DNA of 64,000 nt, from positions 82,913 to 146,912 of the forward strand of contig JADJXM010000035.1 of assembly GCA_016715865.1 (NCBI GenBank), written 5' to 3'. Shown piece after piece: positions 48,183 to 58,347 of the stretch; position 1 is the stretch's first letter, and the number at the start of each line of letters is the position of its first letter. This DNA is from Acidobacteriota bacterium (GTDB taxonomy: Bacteria; Acidobacteriota; Blastocatellia; RBC074). The position numbers were made by a program, and so were the translations under genes. The notes below the pieces were generated by a model that saw nothing but the letters and a program-made list of their open reading frames with translations, searched no databases and was not told the DNA's origin.

Positions 48183-49049
48183 TCAAAAAAGACCCGGGAC
48201 GCGACGTTCGCGGATTGGACCGCGAGGGCGCATATCACGCTGGAATCCAGGTTTTTCTTCCCTCAGTCTGAAATCGGCAGGGATTTCAAAAAGGTTGTGC
48301 GACGGCTCGCTGCGATCGATATTAATCAACCTGTATTCTGTAACTCCAGTCCGAGGGTCGCTGTGACGGCTCAGAATCGGAACCTTCAATTCAGTCGATT
48401 CCCATAATTCGGAGACGATACTGAGCGGTCTGTCATTGCCAATCCGGCCGACCGGAATGACGACGGTCGAGCGTGTGCCTTTGGCCTCCAGGCCTTCGAT
48501 CACCTGCACTCCCAGAGATTCGACGCTTTCACCTGTTGTATCAGGGGGGTCAGGTTCTGGACGGTCGTTCGGCCTGAATGGAAATTTTCTGGCTTCCTTC
48601 TGCCTGACATTCAAAGCGTAATGAGCGCCGGCTACTGGATCATCAATGAAGATGAGATGCGGCGGTTCTCCAGCCACGTTAAACGGACCGAGCACGTTCA
48701 ATTGCTGCTCGCGCCGGGTTCTTCCCTCGCTGTCACGGGCGATTTTGGCTGTCATCCTGCGGCTGATTTTTGAACCATCAGCCAGAATCTGTGTGCTTTC
48801 GGAGACCGATTCGGCCGAAAATGGAGCGCCTTTGACGACTCGTCCGCTGAACCGCATCTCTGAAGAGAGGAAACTGAGACCCGGCGCCGGCCCCCTGCGG
48901 TCCGGTCCTCTGCGTTGGGGTTCGCCGACATCGAATGGCGGCGGGGGGGCGGGCCGGCCTCCCGGGCGTCCGCCCTGAGCCAATCCGTTCGAGGCAGCCA
49001 ACATCAGACTCGCTACAACCGCAATCAAATGTATCTTTCGTTTATTCAT
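48183..49049 (-). CDS. Secreted hypothetical protein next to anti-sigma factor
   Basis: About 288 residues. Signal peptide (IHLIAVVASLMLAASNGLAQ), then a Gly/Pro/Arg-rich linker. The body is beta-rich, with FSAESVSESTQILADGSKI and RDSEGRTRREQQL, then HLIFIDDPVAGAHYALNV and a C-terminal YRLINIDRSEPSHNLFEIPADF, a pattern of outer-membrane-lipoprotein sorting/RseB-like sensors. No firm family assigned. ATG at 49047-49049 preferred; an upstream TTG gives five extra residues. It follows the anti-sigma gene by 24 bp, so probably belongs to that operon. Confidence 0.68.
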   Translation of the reverse strand: MNKRKIHLIAVVASLMLAASNGLAQGGRPGGRPAPPPPFDVGEPQRRGPDRRGPAPGLSFLSSEMRFSGRVVKGAPFSAESVSESTQILADGSKISRRMTAKIARDSEGRTRREQQLNVLGPFNVAGEPPHLIFIDDPVAGAHYALNVRQKEARKFPFRPNDRPEPDPPDTTGESVESLGVQVIEGLEAKGTRSTVVIPVGRIGNDRPLSIVSELWESTELKVPILSRHSDPRTGVTEYRLINIDRSEPSHNLFEIPADFRLREEKPGFQRDMRPRGPIRERRVPGLF

Positions 49050-49073
49050 CTCAATCTCGAACAATATCTATGT

Positions 49074-49853
49074 TTACTGGACAAACCTGATGGCTCGCGC
49101 CACGCCGTCATCTCCGACAATCAGATCGGCCTTGATCAATGAATCGTTGCGCGAATCATTGACCGGCAATCCCATCGCCAGCAGGGTTGTGCGCTGAACC
49201 TCGACTCGAACCACAGTCCCGCTATGCAGCGATACCGTATCGCTGACATAGGTCAGCGGTATGAAATCGACACGGTCCATCTCTGGATCAGATTTGGCTT
49301 CAACAGAGCGGGGCGGGCGCCGTCGGGATGAACTCACTGGTTCTGTTTTCGCGATCACCGTCTCGGTTTCAGAATTACCTGTTCCAGGTACTGAAGACGC
49401 AATCGATGGGCTCGGAATCGGAAGCGGCACAATGGCGATAGTTTCAGGATTGCCAATAGTAATTGCAGGCAGCCATAACTGCCATGTCAGCGCAAACAGT
49501 GCCACAAGCGAAGCAGCGGCGGCGACGGTCAGTACCGTTCGAGGTTGAAAACGATGGAGTGGGAAGGTAACGATGTTTTTCGGCGACTGCGCCGTCATAT
49601 CTGGCTGATTATTGGCAAGCATTCCGGCAAATTCCTTTTGCAATGCCATCTTGATCCGTGCCGGCGCTTCCGTATGCCCTGTCTCTTCGGCCAAATCCGC
49701 AAGACTTGCGCTTATAATCCGCTCATCGGCAAGGCGCATTGAGCAATCCGCACAGATTGAGGAATGCTTCATCGCCCGTTGCCGCGTTATTTCATCGGTC
49801 AACTCATCGGCAACGAGAAGATCGATCATGTATTCAAATTCGCTGCATGTCAT
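49074..49853 (-). CDS. Anti-sigma factor with ZAS zinc motif
   Basis: 259 residues. The N-terminal cytoplasmic domain has the ZAS motif HSSICADC (His30, Cys34, Cys37) typical of zinc-binding anti-sigma factors. One membrane segment lies at about 107-128 (VLTVAAAASLVALFALTWQLW). The periplasmic C-terminus ends DLIVGDDGVARAIRFVQ, a TonB-like energy-transducer-like stretch. It overlaps the upstream sigma gene by ATGA, so it is expected to hold that sigma factor inactive until a periplasmic signal. Confidence 0.88.
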   Translation of the reverse strand: MTCSEFEYMIDLLVADELTDEITRQRAMKHSSICADCSMRLADERIISASLADLAEETGHTEAPARIKMALQKEFAGMLANNQPDMTAQSPKNIVTFPLHRFQPRTVLTVAAAASLVALFALTWQLWLPAITIGNPETIAIVPLPIPSPSIASSVPGTGNSETETVIAKTEPVSSSRRRPPRSVEAKSDPEMDRVDFIPLTYVSDTVSLHSGTVVRVEVQRTTLLAMGLPVNDSRNDSLIKADLIVGDDGVARAIRFVQ

Positions 49854-50506
49854 AACTCATACCTCGCGGAATCGACCTCAGTTTGAGTTGAAATCGATTG
49901 CTGACCGGATCTCAACCTGTCGGCCAGCATCGCCCGTGCACGATTCAACCGTGATCGCACCGTGCCCACCGGAATCCCTATAATCTCTGCCGCCTGTTCG
50001 TAGCTCATCTCGTGCAAATTACATAAAACAACGACCTCTCGATAGTGAATCGGCAGGGCCAGCACCGCATGGCGAACCGAATCAATCATCTCCTGCCGCG
50101 AGAAGTTCTCGAGCGGATCCAGATCTCTGATTCGTGGCTTGACCATAACCAGATCGATTTCATCCGAATCACGGTCACTCATTGAAACCATCGACCGTTC
50201 ACGCTGTATACGGCGCAGGACCTTGTGGCGTGTAATTCCGTAAAGATACCCGGCAACTGTCCCCTTCTCCGGATTGAACTGATGAGCATCGCGCATAAAT
50301 TCAATGAAAACGTCCTGTGTGATATCTTCCGCCAGCGCCGTCGACCCGCACATCCTTAATGCATAACGATATACACCGCCCTGCCGGCGATCGTACAAGG
50401 CATCAAACGCCTCAGCGTCCCCCGCGATCATCCGACATAACAATTCTTCATCGCCTGGTTGAGCCGAATCTTTAATCAAAATCGAACTCAAACTCCGTTC
50501 CACCAT
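49850..50506 (-). CDS. ECF-type RNA polymerase sigma factor
   Basis: 218 residues. Region 2 is RQGGVYRYALRMCGS...AEDITQDVFIEFMRD and GYLYGITRHKVLRRI; region 4 is LPIHYREVVVLCNLHEMSYEQAAEIIG then IPVGTVRSRLNRARAML (helix-turn-helix). Directs transcription of a stress regulon; probably controls its own operon. Coupled by ATGA to the anti-sigma gene. The ATG at 50504-50506 has only a weak Shine-Dalgarno. Confidence 0.95.
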   Translation of the reverse strand: MVERSLSSILIKDSAQPGDEELLCRMIAGDAEAFDALYDRRQGGVYRYALRMCGSTALAEDITQDVFIEFMRDAHQFNPEKGTVAGYLYGITRHKVLRRIQRERSMVSMSDRDSDEIDLVMVKPRIRDLDPLENFSRQEMIDSVRHAVLALPIHYREVVVLCNLHEMSYEQAAEIIGIPVGTVRSRLNRARAMLADRLRSGQQSISTQTEVDSARYEL

Positions 50507-50661
50507 TCTCGCTATGAATGGACCTCAGACTGATTTAAAGTTCCATTTTATTACCCAGACTATAATATAAATTAATGAACGGATGTTATTGCGATTGACA
50601 CAATGTCTGGTAGATAATCCTCAACATCATTTATCCGTGACCAGCAGTTTGAGATTGGTGT

Positions 50662-50772
50662 CATATGGTTTTATAAAGTTAAAAGTTGACTTTCGCATAC
50701 CAAAGTTGTTTTTTCGTCATTTTCTGACTTTCAACCTTCAACTTTTAACTTCCCGAGGAACCATATGGATAG
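50662..50772. repeat. Broken palindrome with GTTGAAA-like units spanning the dioxygenase start
   Basis: CATATGG at 50662-50668 and CCATATG at 50761-50767 bracket arms TATAAAGTTAAAAGTTGA and TCAACTTTTAACTT (14 perfect pairs plus 8 at the ends). The ATG of the dioxygenase lies inside the right outer arm. The inner units (AGTTAAAAGTTGA, CTTTCAACCTTCAAC) belong to the GTTGAAA repeat family. Confidence 0.75.
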
Positions 50773-51448
50773 ACATACACGTCGACGATTTTTACAGACC
50801 CTTGGAGCGGGCTCGATGGCCTGGTATCTGATTCCGGGTGTTTTCGCTCAAGAGCTGGTCAGAACGCCTCGACAGACCGAAGGCCCATTTTATCCTGATC
50901 ATCTGCCACTTGATACTGACAATGACCTGCTCGTACTCAATGACTCGATCACACCGGCGGTCGGAGCCATCACCCATCTGACGGGCCGCATTCTGGGTCC
51001 TTCGGGGCAGCCGGTACGCAACGCCATAATCGAGATCTGGCAGGTCGACCATAACGGCGCCTACATCCATTCCAAAGACACCAATCGCCCGAAGAGGGAT
51101 ACGAACTTTCAGGGTTTCGGCCGGTTTCTGACCGGTTCGACCGGTGAATATTACTTCAGAACGATCAAGCCCGTTCCATATCCCGGTCGGACTCCGCATA
51201 TCCACGTTGCCGTATTGCAGAGCGGCAAAAGAATGCTCACATCACAGCTATACATCAAGGGTGAGCCCCAAAATGAGCGTGACTCGATTTACAAGAGCAT
51301 CAAGGATCCGCGGGCGCTGGCATCCATCACCGTCCCCTTCACTCCGATCAGGGAATCGAAGATAGGCGAACTGGCGGCCAAATTCGATATCGTGATCGGC
51401 CAGACGCCTGAAGACCCGAGTGGCGATAGTTTCCGTCGCCGAAGCTGA
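50765..51448 (+). CDS. TAT-exported intradiol ring-cleavage dioxygenase
   Basis: 227 residues related to protocatechuate 3,4-dioxygenase and catechol 1,2-dioxygenase. The leader TRRRFLQTLGAGSMAWYL is a twin-arginine signal, so the enzyme is exported, unlike the classical cytoplasmic enzymes. The Fe(III) ligand set is in place: Tyr in WQVDHNGAYIH, Tyr in KPVPYPG, and His-x-His in TPHIHVAV; LTSQLYIKGEP follows. It cleaves catechol-type aromatic rings in the ortho position. GAGGAAC lies before the ATG. It is a single-gene unit with a hairpin after the stop. Confidence 0.92.
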   Translation: MDRHTRRRFLQTLGAGSMAWYLIPGVFAQELVRTPRQTEGPFYPDHLPLDTDNDLLVLNDSITPAVGAITHLTGRILGPSGQPVRNAIIEIWQVDHNGAYIHSKDTNRPKRDTNFQGFGRFLTGSTGEYYFRTIKPVPYPGRTPHIHVAVLQSGKRMLTSQLYIKGEPQNERDSIYKSIKDPRALASITVPFTPIRESKIGELAAKFDIVIGQTPEDPSGDSFRRRS

Positions 51449-51458
51449 TCTTCAGCAC

Positions 51459-51504
51459 TAAATGAGAAAGAGCGCAAAGTAACCTTTGCGCTCTTTCTCA
51501 TTTA
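51459..51504. terminator. Perfect 21-bp hairpin after the dioxygenase gene
   Basis: Arms 51459-51479 and 51484-51504, 4-nt loop TAAC, between the convergent dioxygenase and 51539 genes. The GCGCAAAG core resembles the CGCAAAG arms at 40.0 and 44.6 kb. Likely bidirectional terminator. Confidence 0.75.
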
Positions 51505-51538
51505 ATCCGATCTGAAAAATACTGACGATGCACTAATT

Positions 51539-52120
51539 TCACGGATTCGAGATCATAATGTGCGCACCGGCTGTTCCGGCATCCATCAGCCACGGAGCCC
51601 CGCGTTTCGCTTTGGTCGACAACCCTGTCGATTCAGCCGTCGCGTATGGCCAGTAGAGCACCCATCGCAGCGATCCCTCGATGACAGCCCCTTTTTCGGC
51701 ATCGAAGCCTTTGCCGCTCAGGACGTAGACCATGCGCGGTTCCTTAGGCATCGGCAGCGTGCCTTCCTTGATCTCTTTCCAGCGGTATTTCTCGTTGCGG
51801 TCCTGGCCGGTGATGCCCTGAGCAGCCAGCTCGCGCCCTCTGGCCATGAAAGGCTCGAGATCCTTGTGGTAGCAAGCAACGCTGAATCTTGCGTCCGCAG
51901 GATTATCGGCAAGGCAAATCAGCTCGTTAGTGCCCTTGCGAAGCGTCACCAGCTTGCCCTGTGCATCGTAGCCGAGCACGCCCGCCTCGGCCCTGCGCTC
52001 TTCGGGAGCTGCAAGAATTGCTGCGGCGATCTGTTGCTCCGCCGGCGCCGGCGGCGTTTGAGCTGTGGCCACGCCTGCCAGCAGAATCATAGCCACAAAA
52101 GTCATTAATTGAGTCTTCAT
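51539..52120 (-). CDS. Secreted hypothetical protein
   Basis: 193 residues. Signal peptide (MTFVAMILLAGVATAQ), mature part of about 170 residues. It contains RAEAGVLGYDAQGKLVTLRKGTN, LADNPADARFSVACYHKDLEPF, MARGRELAAQ, and near the end LRWVLYWPYATAESTGLSTK. No family recognised. Highly conserved-looking W/Y/G stretches suggest a folded periplasmic protein. It is convergent with the dioxygenase gene. No function proposed. Confidence 0.7.
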   Translation of the reverse strand: MKTQLMTFVAMILLAGVATAQTPPAPAEQQIAAAILAAPEERRAEAGVLGYDAQGKLVTLRKGTNELICLADNPADARFSVACYHKDLEPFMARGRELAAQGITGQDRNEKYRWKEIKEGTLPMPKEPRMVYVLSGKGFDAEKGAVIEGSLRWVLYWPYATAESTGLSTKAKRGAPWLMDAGTAGAHIMISNP

Positions 52121-52293
52121 AGCGGTGCTAAAGCCTTTCTTTTCTTTAATATGAAAATGATACCCGAATTGCGGTGAGACGAGATCTTGATTATACTTAT
52201 TTTATGGAATCTGTCAGCGAAAATCGCGTCCATATCGGCAACGTAATTCGAAACGCTATTACTTTCGACTTTAAAAAGTCGCAGGGGGATGCC

Positions 52294-52878
52294 GTGAGCA
52301 CCGATAATCTGATACAAAATGTCGATGAGCTATTCAATTTGCTTGACGAACGACAGATTGATTACCTGCTGGTCGGGGGCATCGCGCTACTGCAATATAC
52401 AGAAGGACGCAACACGCAGGATATTGATCTGATTATGGCGGTCTCAGCACTAGAAAGACTTCCCGAGATTGAAATCATTGACAGGAACGACAATTTTGCA
52501 CGTGGCCGATTCAAAGAACTGCAAATTGATTTGTTATTGACCAATCACCCTCTCTTCGACAAAGTAAAGACCGAATACGCCACCAGACAGCAGTTCGTCG
52601 AGAAAACCATCCCATGCGCGACTGTCGAAGGATTGATGTTACTCAAACTTTATGCCCTTCCCTCGCTCTATCGCCAGGGCAATTTCGCACGTGTCGGCAT
52701 TTACGAGAACGATGTTGCAACACTTATGCAACTGTACCGGCCTGCGCTCTTACCATTGTTTGCCGAGATTTCAAAGCATTTGAGTGCGACTGATCTCAAA
52801 GCCGTCAATGAGATCGTTGAAGAAATCCAGCAGCGGATTACAAGATTTCAGCAAAGATCAGAACATAATCAAAAATAA
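52294..52878 (+). CDS. Nucleotidyltransferase-fold protein (AbiEii/MNT-like)
   Basis: About 194 residues from the GTG at 52294 (GGGGG just upstream); longer starts at 52174 (GTG) and 52204 (ATG) are also open, so the N-terminus is uncertain. The core LLVGGIALLQYTEGRNTQDIDLIMAV carries the GG...R.T.DxD pattern of nucleotidyltransferases of the AbiEii/HEPN-MNT type; a later acidic residue is in LQIDLLLTNHPL. No antitoxin or partner kinase is adjacent, so a toxin role is not supported. Its low-G+C codons differ in look from its neighbours, hinting at transfer. Confidence 0.7.
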   Translation: MSTDNLIQNVDELFNLLDERQIDYLLVGGIALLQYTEGRNTQDIDLIMAVSALERLPEIEIIDRNDNFARGRFKELQIDLLLTNHPLFDKVKTEYATRQQFVEKTIPCATVEGLMLLKLYALPSLYRQGNFARVGIYENDVATLMQLYRPALLPLFAEISKHLSATDLKAVNEIVEEIQQRITRFQQRSEHNQK

Positions 52879-52939
52879 CAGAACTGGACCAGCGGGCTTA
52901 CTGATCGCATCAGAACGCGCTGCATATTTAAAGTTCGAC

Positions 52940-53451
52940 TCAGGCAGGTGAATTCTCGTAATCGTAAAGCATAGGTGGCTCTTTCCCGAGAAGACGCGCG
53001 TAGGTGTAGAGCTGGCCACGATGATGCCAGTGTTCGTCGTAACAGAAATTGAAATACTGCCAGCCTAAGAATGTCCCGAATGGGGATTCAACAGGACTTG
53101 CCAGTTGTTCGTCTGTCACAGCCGCAAGTGCATTGTCGGCCGCCTGTGGCAGCGACGGGCGTAATCCTGAGCGTCCGCGACCGTCTTCAAAGTTGCGATC
53201 ACAGGTTTCGCCTCTTCTGACTCCGGCAATCCCTTATTCTCTTCCTCGACTGTAATCCTGCCGGCAACTACGCCTTCGCTCATTGCTTTCTCGGCTCCAT
53301 AAATATGCAGGATCAGATCGCGCACTGAGCGCATCCCTGATTGAGGTCTGAAATCGAGATCCGAATCACTGAAACTGCCGATCAGTCGCAAGGTCACTCC
53401 GTGGACCATCCTGAAGTACTCCCGCTGACCCGACAATGCATGTTTGTTCAT
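52940..53451 (-). pseudogene. DinB family protein, one frameshift
   Basis: A four-helix DinB/YfiT-like metal protein of about 160 residues when restored. The first part (MNKHALSGQREYFRMVHGVT... HIYGAEKAMSEG, first metal His) runs to about 53150. The frame then changes and the rest continues as SLPQAADNALAAVTDEQL, GTFLGWQYFNF, and the metal motif DEHWHHRGQLYTYARL. A one-base deletion near CCCGTCGCTG (about 53150) accounts for it. Either an assembly error or a recent mutation. Role unknown; thiol or metal-dependent transferases are known in the family. Confidence 0.85.
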
Positions 53452-53482
53452 TATTTAAATTCTCCCAGTCAGAATTAGTTAT

Positions 53483-55036
53483 TCAACCCGCAAAGACGAC
53501 CGGGCGCCTTTTCGCCCAGGGTCTGGCGGCTTCAAGTTCAAAAGCCAGGTGGAGGAGTGTCGCCTCACCGCCTCTCCATGCAGCAAACTGACTGCCGATT
53601 GGAAGCCCGCTCTGCGTCCAGTAAAGCGGAACCGACATTGCCGGAGTCCCGCAGGCATTGTGAAGTGGTGTGTATGCAACTTCATCCATGACGCGCGCCA
53701 TGAGCGTGTCAAAATCGAGATGAGGATCGTGGTAGCCGATCTTGAACGGAGGGATACGCAGCACCGGCGAGAGGATGACATCGTAATCCTTGAAGAACCC
53801 CTCGATCGCCGCTGCCGCTGCGCCAAACGCTTTGGTCGCGCGCCCGACAGCCTGAAAGAGGCCGATTTTACGCCCGTATTCCATGAGCCCGATAGTCCAT
53901 GGTTCAAGGACGTCTTCGCGCTTCGTTCCGGGACCGAGCAGATTTTTGATATCGGCATCAAGGCCAACGGCGCCGGCAGCCCAGTAACCCAGGAAAGCAT
54001 CCGTCAATTCCTGGCCATTGACAGGTAGTTTCACCGTTTCGACACGGTGTTTGAGCGATTCACAGAGTTTTGCAGTTGAATTGATAGCCCGGCTGACTTC
54101 CGGATCGGCCATTTTTCCGTTAACGCCTTCGAGTATCAGTGCGATCTTCAACCGTTTCTTTGAAGGAGAATTGACCAGTCCGACCGGCGTGAGCGAACCG
54201 TTCTGCTTGTTTTCGACGATGTTCAGAAAGGCCGCCGTATCGCGCACTGTGCGGCTGACGCAGAGGTCGGATGCAATACCGGCGACATCCTGAGACATCC
54301 CGCCCGTCGTGAATGGAGTCAGTTCTCGCTTGCGTGTCGGCTTCAATCCAAAGACTCCGCATTGCGATGCCGGGATTCGGATCGATCCGCCACCATCATT
54401 GGCGTGCGCCAGCGGCACAACGCCCGCGGCCACAGCGGCGGCCGAACCTCCGCTCGAACCGCCCGTTGTGTAACCGGGATTCCATGGGTTGCGAGATGCC
54501 CCGTGCAGAATGGGCTCGGTCGAATCGATCAACCCCATCTCAGGCGCATTGGTGATGCCTGTGACGATCATACCGGCATTTTCTATTGCCGAGGTGAACG
54601 GAGAGTTCGCTTTGTGCAGGCGACCGTTCCGTGCGATCGACCGGGCATACAAACGTGAACCGAAATCTATATCGGCTTCTTTGTATTCGACCAGATTTTT
54701 GAGCAGAATCGGCACCCCAGCCAGAGGCCCGTCACCTAATTCGGATTTCGCCCGCTTTAGCGCCTTTTCGGCATCGAAGAGTTTCGCCAGGACAATATTG
54801 AGCTTGGGATTGACGCGCTCGATTCGACGCAATGTGTCTTCGACAAGTTCGACAGTCGAGAGTTGTTTTTTTCTTATCAGCTCGGCCAGCCCGACGCCGT
54901 CATATCCGGCCAGTTCCGACCTTCTGTTTACAGTCAGGACATCGACAGTTCCTCCAGTCACAGACGCTGTCCCGCCAGTCAGAACCAAAGGAAAAGCTGT
55001 TGTCCATTTAAGAAAATCCCTGCGGGAAGGTCGCAT
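53483..55036 (-). CDS. TAT-exported amidase (amidase signature family)
   Basis: 517 residues. Leader [14 protein letters not shown] is a twin-arginine signal. The Ser-cisSer-Lys triad is visible: Lys in [12 protein letters not shown], the signature region [16 protein letters not shown] and [16 protein letters not shown], and GSMSV-like [22 protein letters not shown] near the end. Related to 6-aminohexanoate-cyclic-dimer hydrolase and other amidases. It cleaves an amide in the periplasm. GAGGAG precedes the ATG. Divergent from the kinase gene. Confidence 0.94.
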   Translation of the reverse strand: MRPSRRDFLKWTTAFPLVLTGGTASVTGGTVDVLTVNRRSELAGYDGVGLAELIRKKQLSTVELVEDTLRRIERVNPKLNIVLAKLFDAEKALKRAKSELGDGPLAGVPILLKNLVEYKEADIDFGSRLYARSIARNGRLHKANSPFTSAIENAGMIVTGITNAPEMGLIDSTEPILHGASRNPWNPGYTTGGSSGGSAAAVAAGVVPLAHANDGGGSIRIPASQCGVFGLKPTRKRELTPFTTGGMSQDVAGIASDLCVSRTVRDTAAFLNIVENKQNGSLTPVGLVNSPSKKRLKIALILEGVNGKMADPEVSRAINSTAKLCESLKHRVETVKLPVNGQELTDAFLGYWAAGAVGLDADIKNLLGPGTKREDVLEPWTIGLMEYGRKIGLFQAVGRATKAFGAAAAAIEGFFKDYDVILSPVLRIPPFKIGYHDPHLDFDTLMARVMDEVAYTPLHNACGTPAMSVPLYWTQSGLPIGSQFAAWRGGEATLLHLAFELEAARPWAKRRPVVFAG

Positions 55037-55191
55037 GTATGACTCCTCTATGCTCGAAAAAACAAGTTAACTATAAATATATACGGGAATTGCCTGAAAA
55101 CCCGCTCCGACGTAAACTGTTACGGCGCATTGTACATCAAATCAGATTCATCAAAATAGTGAAGCAGGTTGCCCCCGACGATAAAGCGACG

Positions 55192-58140
55192 ATGGTAAAT
55201 AAGGATGTGGCGGATTTAACTGATTCGGCAGAACGAAGGCACTGGTATTTCTGGTTCATTCTCGCGGCCGGACTCTTTTTCATCTCGTTTGGAATCTTTG
55301 CCACCCTCATGATCTTCAAATATCATGGGATGGAAAGGTACGGTTATACCACACGGCCTATGGCTCCGGGTGTCGAGATCACAGAAGTCGATCCGGAGGG
55401 TCCCGCGGCCGGTAAACTGGAACCGGGAGATCGCATCCTCGCCATCAATGGCGATGCGCGATACAGTAAAATCACACAGTTGTTCTGGCGCGGCTCGGCG
55501 CTGACCTCAGACCAATTGAATATCGGTTATGAACGCAACGGAGCCAGAAGCGAAACCATAATCACCAATTCAAGCTATCAGGCATCCCAGTCCCGGAAGG
55601 TTTTCCGAATACGAAGAAATATCGCATACTGGCCGCGTTATCTGGCCTGCCTGATAGTCGCCTTGATTATTGGGTTGCTCAAACCCGAAGATCACCGGGC
55701 CAGGCTCGGCTCGATAGCATTTCTGGCTATCTCTCATCAGGCCGTCAGCTATACGATCATCCCGATCCGTCCTTTATTTACTCCGACAGAGGATCTGATT
55801 GCATATTTCTTTGTCTTTTTACAGGGAGCAATCTGGTTCGGGCCGGCGGCCTATCACGTCTCGTATCGTTTCCTGCGGCGCATCCCGACCAGTTGGTTCT
55901 GGACATCAATAAAGTGGTTGCTTTATGCCTATGGTTCGCTTTCCTTCCTTCATCGTGTAATTCTGACGACTATCACCCAGACGAGATCGGTCATCGAACT
56001 GCGTTCAAGCTACTACAAGGTTGAATTGACATTCGGTCTGATCGATAACTGGTTCTGGATGGTCTGCATGGTAGCGATCAGTGCGGTATTGATTCGTAAC
56101 ACGCGGCTTGTCAGAGATCCCGATCAGCGCCGGAGATTCAGAATACTGCTCTATGGCTCACTGATCGGCGTTTTACCACAGACCGTCATCGGGCTGCTGC
56201 TGCGAATCCCGGTGCTCATCACCGGTCGCGACGTGGTGACAGGTAATGATATTTTTGAAACCGTCAGAATGCTGGCCAATATCTCGATGATCGTGGTCCC
56301 GCTCAGCTGGGGTTATGCGATTCACAACCGGCAGGTATACGACATCAACGTCGTCGTTCGTCGCAGCGTCCAGTACCTGCTGGCCCAGAATGCGCTTCGC
56401 CTTTTCGTCGCGCTGCCGATCTTCTGGTTATCGTATATCGTGATCACAAATCGGACCAGTCACTGCAAGAGCTTATCGGATATGTCATTTACGATCAGCC
56501 ATATTATCTGCTGCTTTTGCTGATTGCGGCACTCGGCCTGATCTACCGAGGCCGCCTGCAGGACTGGATCGACCGTCAGTTCTTCCGTGAGGCTTATCAG
56601 CAGGACAAAATTCTGCGGGAACTGATCGATCAAAGTGCGACGGGATTGATTCGATGTCGGAAATGTCGCGCATTGTCAGTCAGAAGATCGATGAGGCGCT
56701 CCATCCCGAGCAGGTCTATCTGTTTTACCGTGCCGACGAGACGCGTGACCTGTCGCTCGGTATTCCAGCCGCGGACGTCGCGAAATGTTACATATTCCGG
56801 AAGAATACGAGTTGCTCCAATCTGGCGGAACATCACGGAAAAGCTATCGACTATCCTCTTCCTCAAAAGTTCAAGCTGCCTCAATCGAAAAGGACTGGCT
56901 GGATTCAATGGCGATCCGGCTGATTGTTCCGATGAATGGAACGGACCATCGCCTGGCCGGCCTTTGCCGTTAGGGCCAAAGAAACTGGGGAGCCTTATAA
57001 CGGTTCGGATCGTCAACTGCTTGATACACTGGCCGATCAAATCGCAATCGTCTATGAGAACGTGCGGTTGAAAGAGCGCGTTGCACGTGAACGCAAGATT
57101 CAGCACGAAGTTCTGGCTCGCGTTGACGAGCGGCATATGAACCTGTTGAAGGAATGCCCGAAATGCCAAAACTGTTATGACAGTATTGAAAGCGTCTGCC
57201 CGCTGGATCAGAGCGAACTTAGACTCAGCCTTCCGGTTGAGCGTACGATCGATGGTCGCTACAGACTGGACAAGCTGCTTGGGCGAGGAGGAATGGGCGC
57301 TGTCTACAAGGCTGAAGACCTGCGCCTGAATCGCGGAGTTGCGGTCAAAATTCTGAGCGGCGGATATTTCGGAAACGCCGAAGCACTGCGTAGGTTTGAG
57401 CGTGAAGCCCAGGCCTCGGCACGGCTCAACCATAACAACATCGTGCGAGTACACGATTTCGGCCTTCTTCACACCGACGGCGCCTACATCGTCATGGAGC
57501 TGCTCAAGGGAAGAACTCTTGGCTATGTCCTTGAGAAACGCGGATATATCGAACCCGAGCTGGCCGCGGATTGGTTCGATCAGGTGTTCAGCGCCGTTGC
57601 CGCTGCTCATGCGGAAGGAGTCGTTCACAGGGATTTAAAGCCCGATAACATCTTTATATCGAAGATCACCGCGGACAACTCAAGCGCCGAGCCTCAACAT
57701 CATGTCGTCAAAATACTTGACTTTGGCGTCGCCAAGATCATGCAGCAGGATGTATCCGCCGCGACTTCAGCCCCTTACCACGACCACCCGGCACGGTGAT
57801 CGGGACTTTCGGCAAGACAACCCCTGAACAATGGACAGGTGGAGCCCGTCGATGAACGCAGCGATATATTCTCGCTCGGCGTCATCGTAAGATCCCTGAC
57901 CGGCAGGAAACCTTTGGAAGGAAAGGATTATCAGGAATTGATGACGGCTGTTATGACTCAGCCTTTTCACATCGAAAGCGACGATCCGGCTGTGCGGCGT
58001 GCTCGACTGCCCGACAAAAATGCCTCGCTAAACGTAAGGAAGATCGCTACCCCTCGGTTCCTGCCATGCAACGAGAACTGATCCTCCTGATCAGTGCTTG
58101 CAAATTTGATCGAAACCTTCATCGCAAACAGGCAGGATAG
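55192..58140 (+). pseudogene. PDZ/7TM/GAF/Ser-Thr protein kinase, multiply frameshifted
   Basis: Restored length about 980 residues. Order: a membrane segment (YFWFILAAGLFFISFGIF), a PDZ domain (GVEITEVDPEGPAAGKL, GDRILAINGD), about seven more membrane segments (55640-56450), a GAF-like domain (MSRIVSQKIDEALHPEQVYLF), a Cys cluster ([19 protein letters not shown]), and a Hanks kinase with [21 protein letters not shown] and LDFGVAK. The frame is intact to about 56455, then shifts near 56460, 56640, 56780, 56970, 57775, 57830 and 57985. The true C-terminus ([20 protein letters not shown]) ends at the TAG at 58138-58140. Likely a membrane signalling kinase; either badly resolved or inactivated. 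Confidence 0.85.
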
Positions 58141-58168
58141 TGATACGGTCGCTACGCAGAAACATGAC

Positions 58169-58343
<175 letters not shown>

Positions 58344-58347
<4 letters not shown>

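Noticed and set aside
56630..57628. 332-codon minus-strand frame opposite the kinase
   Set aside because: Its translation has no family features, while the plus strand carries GAF and kinase motifs (HRDLKPDN). It is a shadow.
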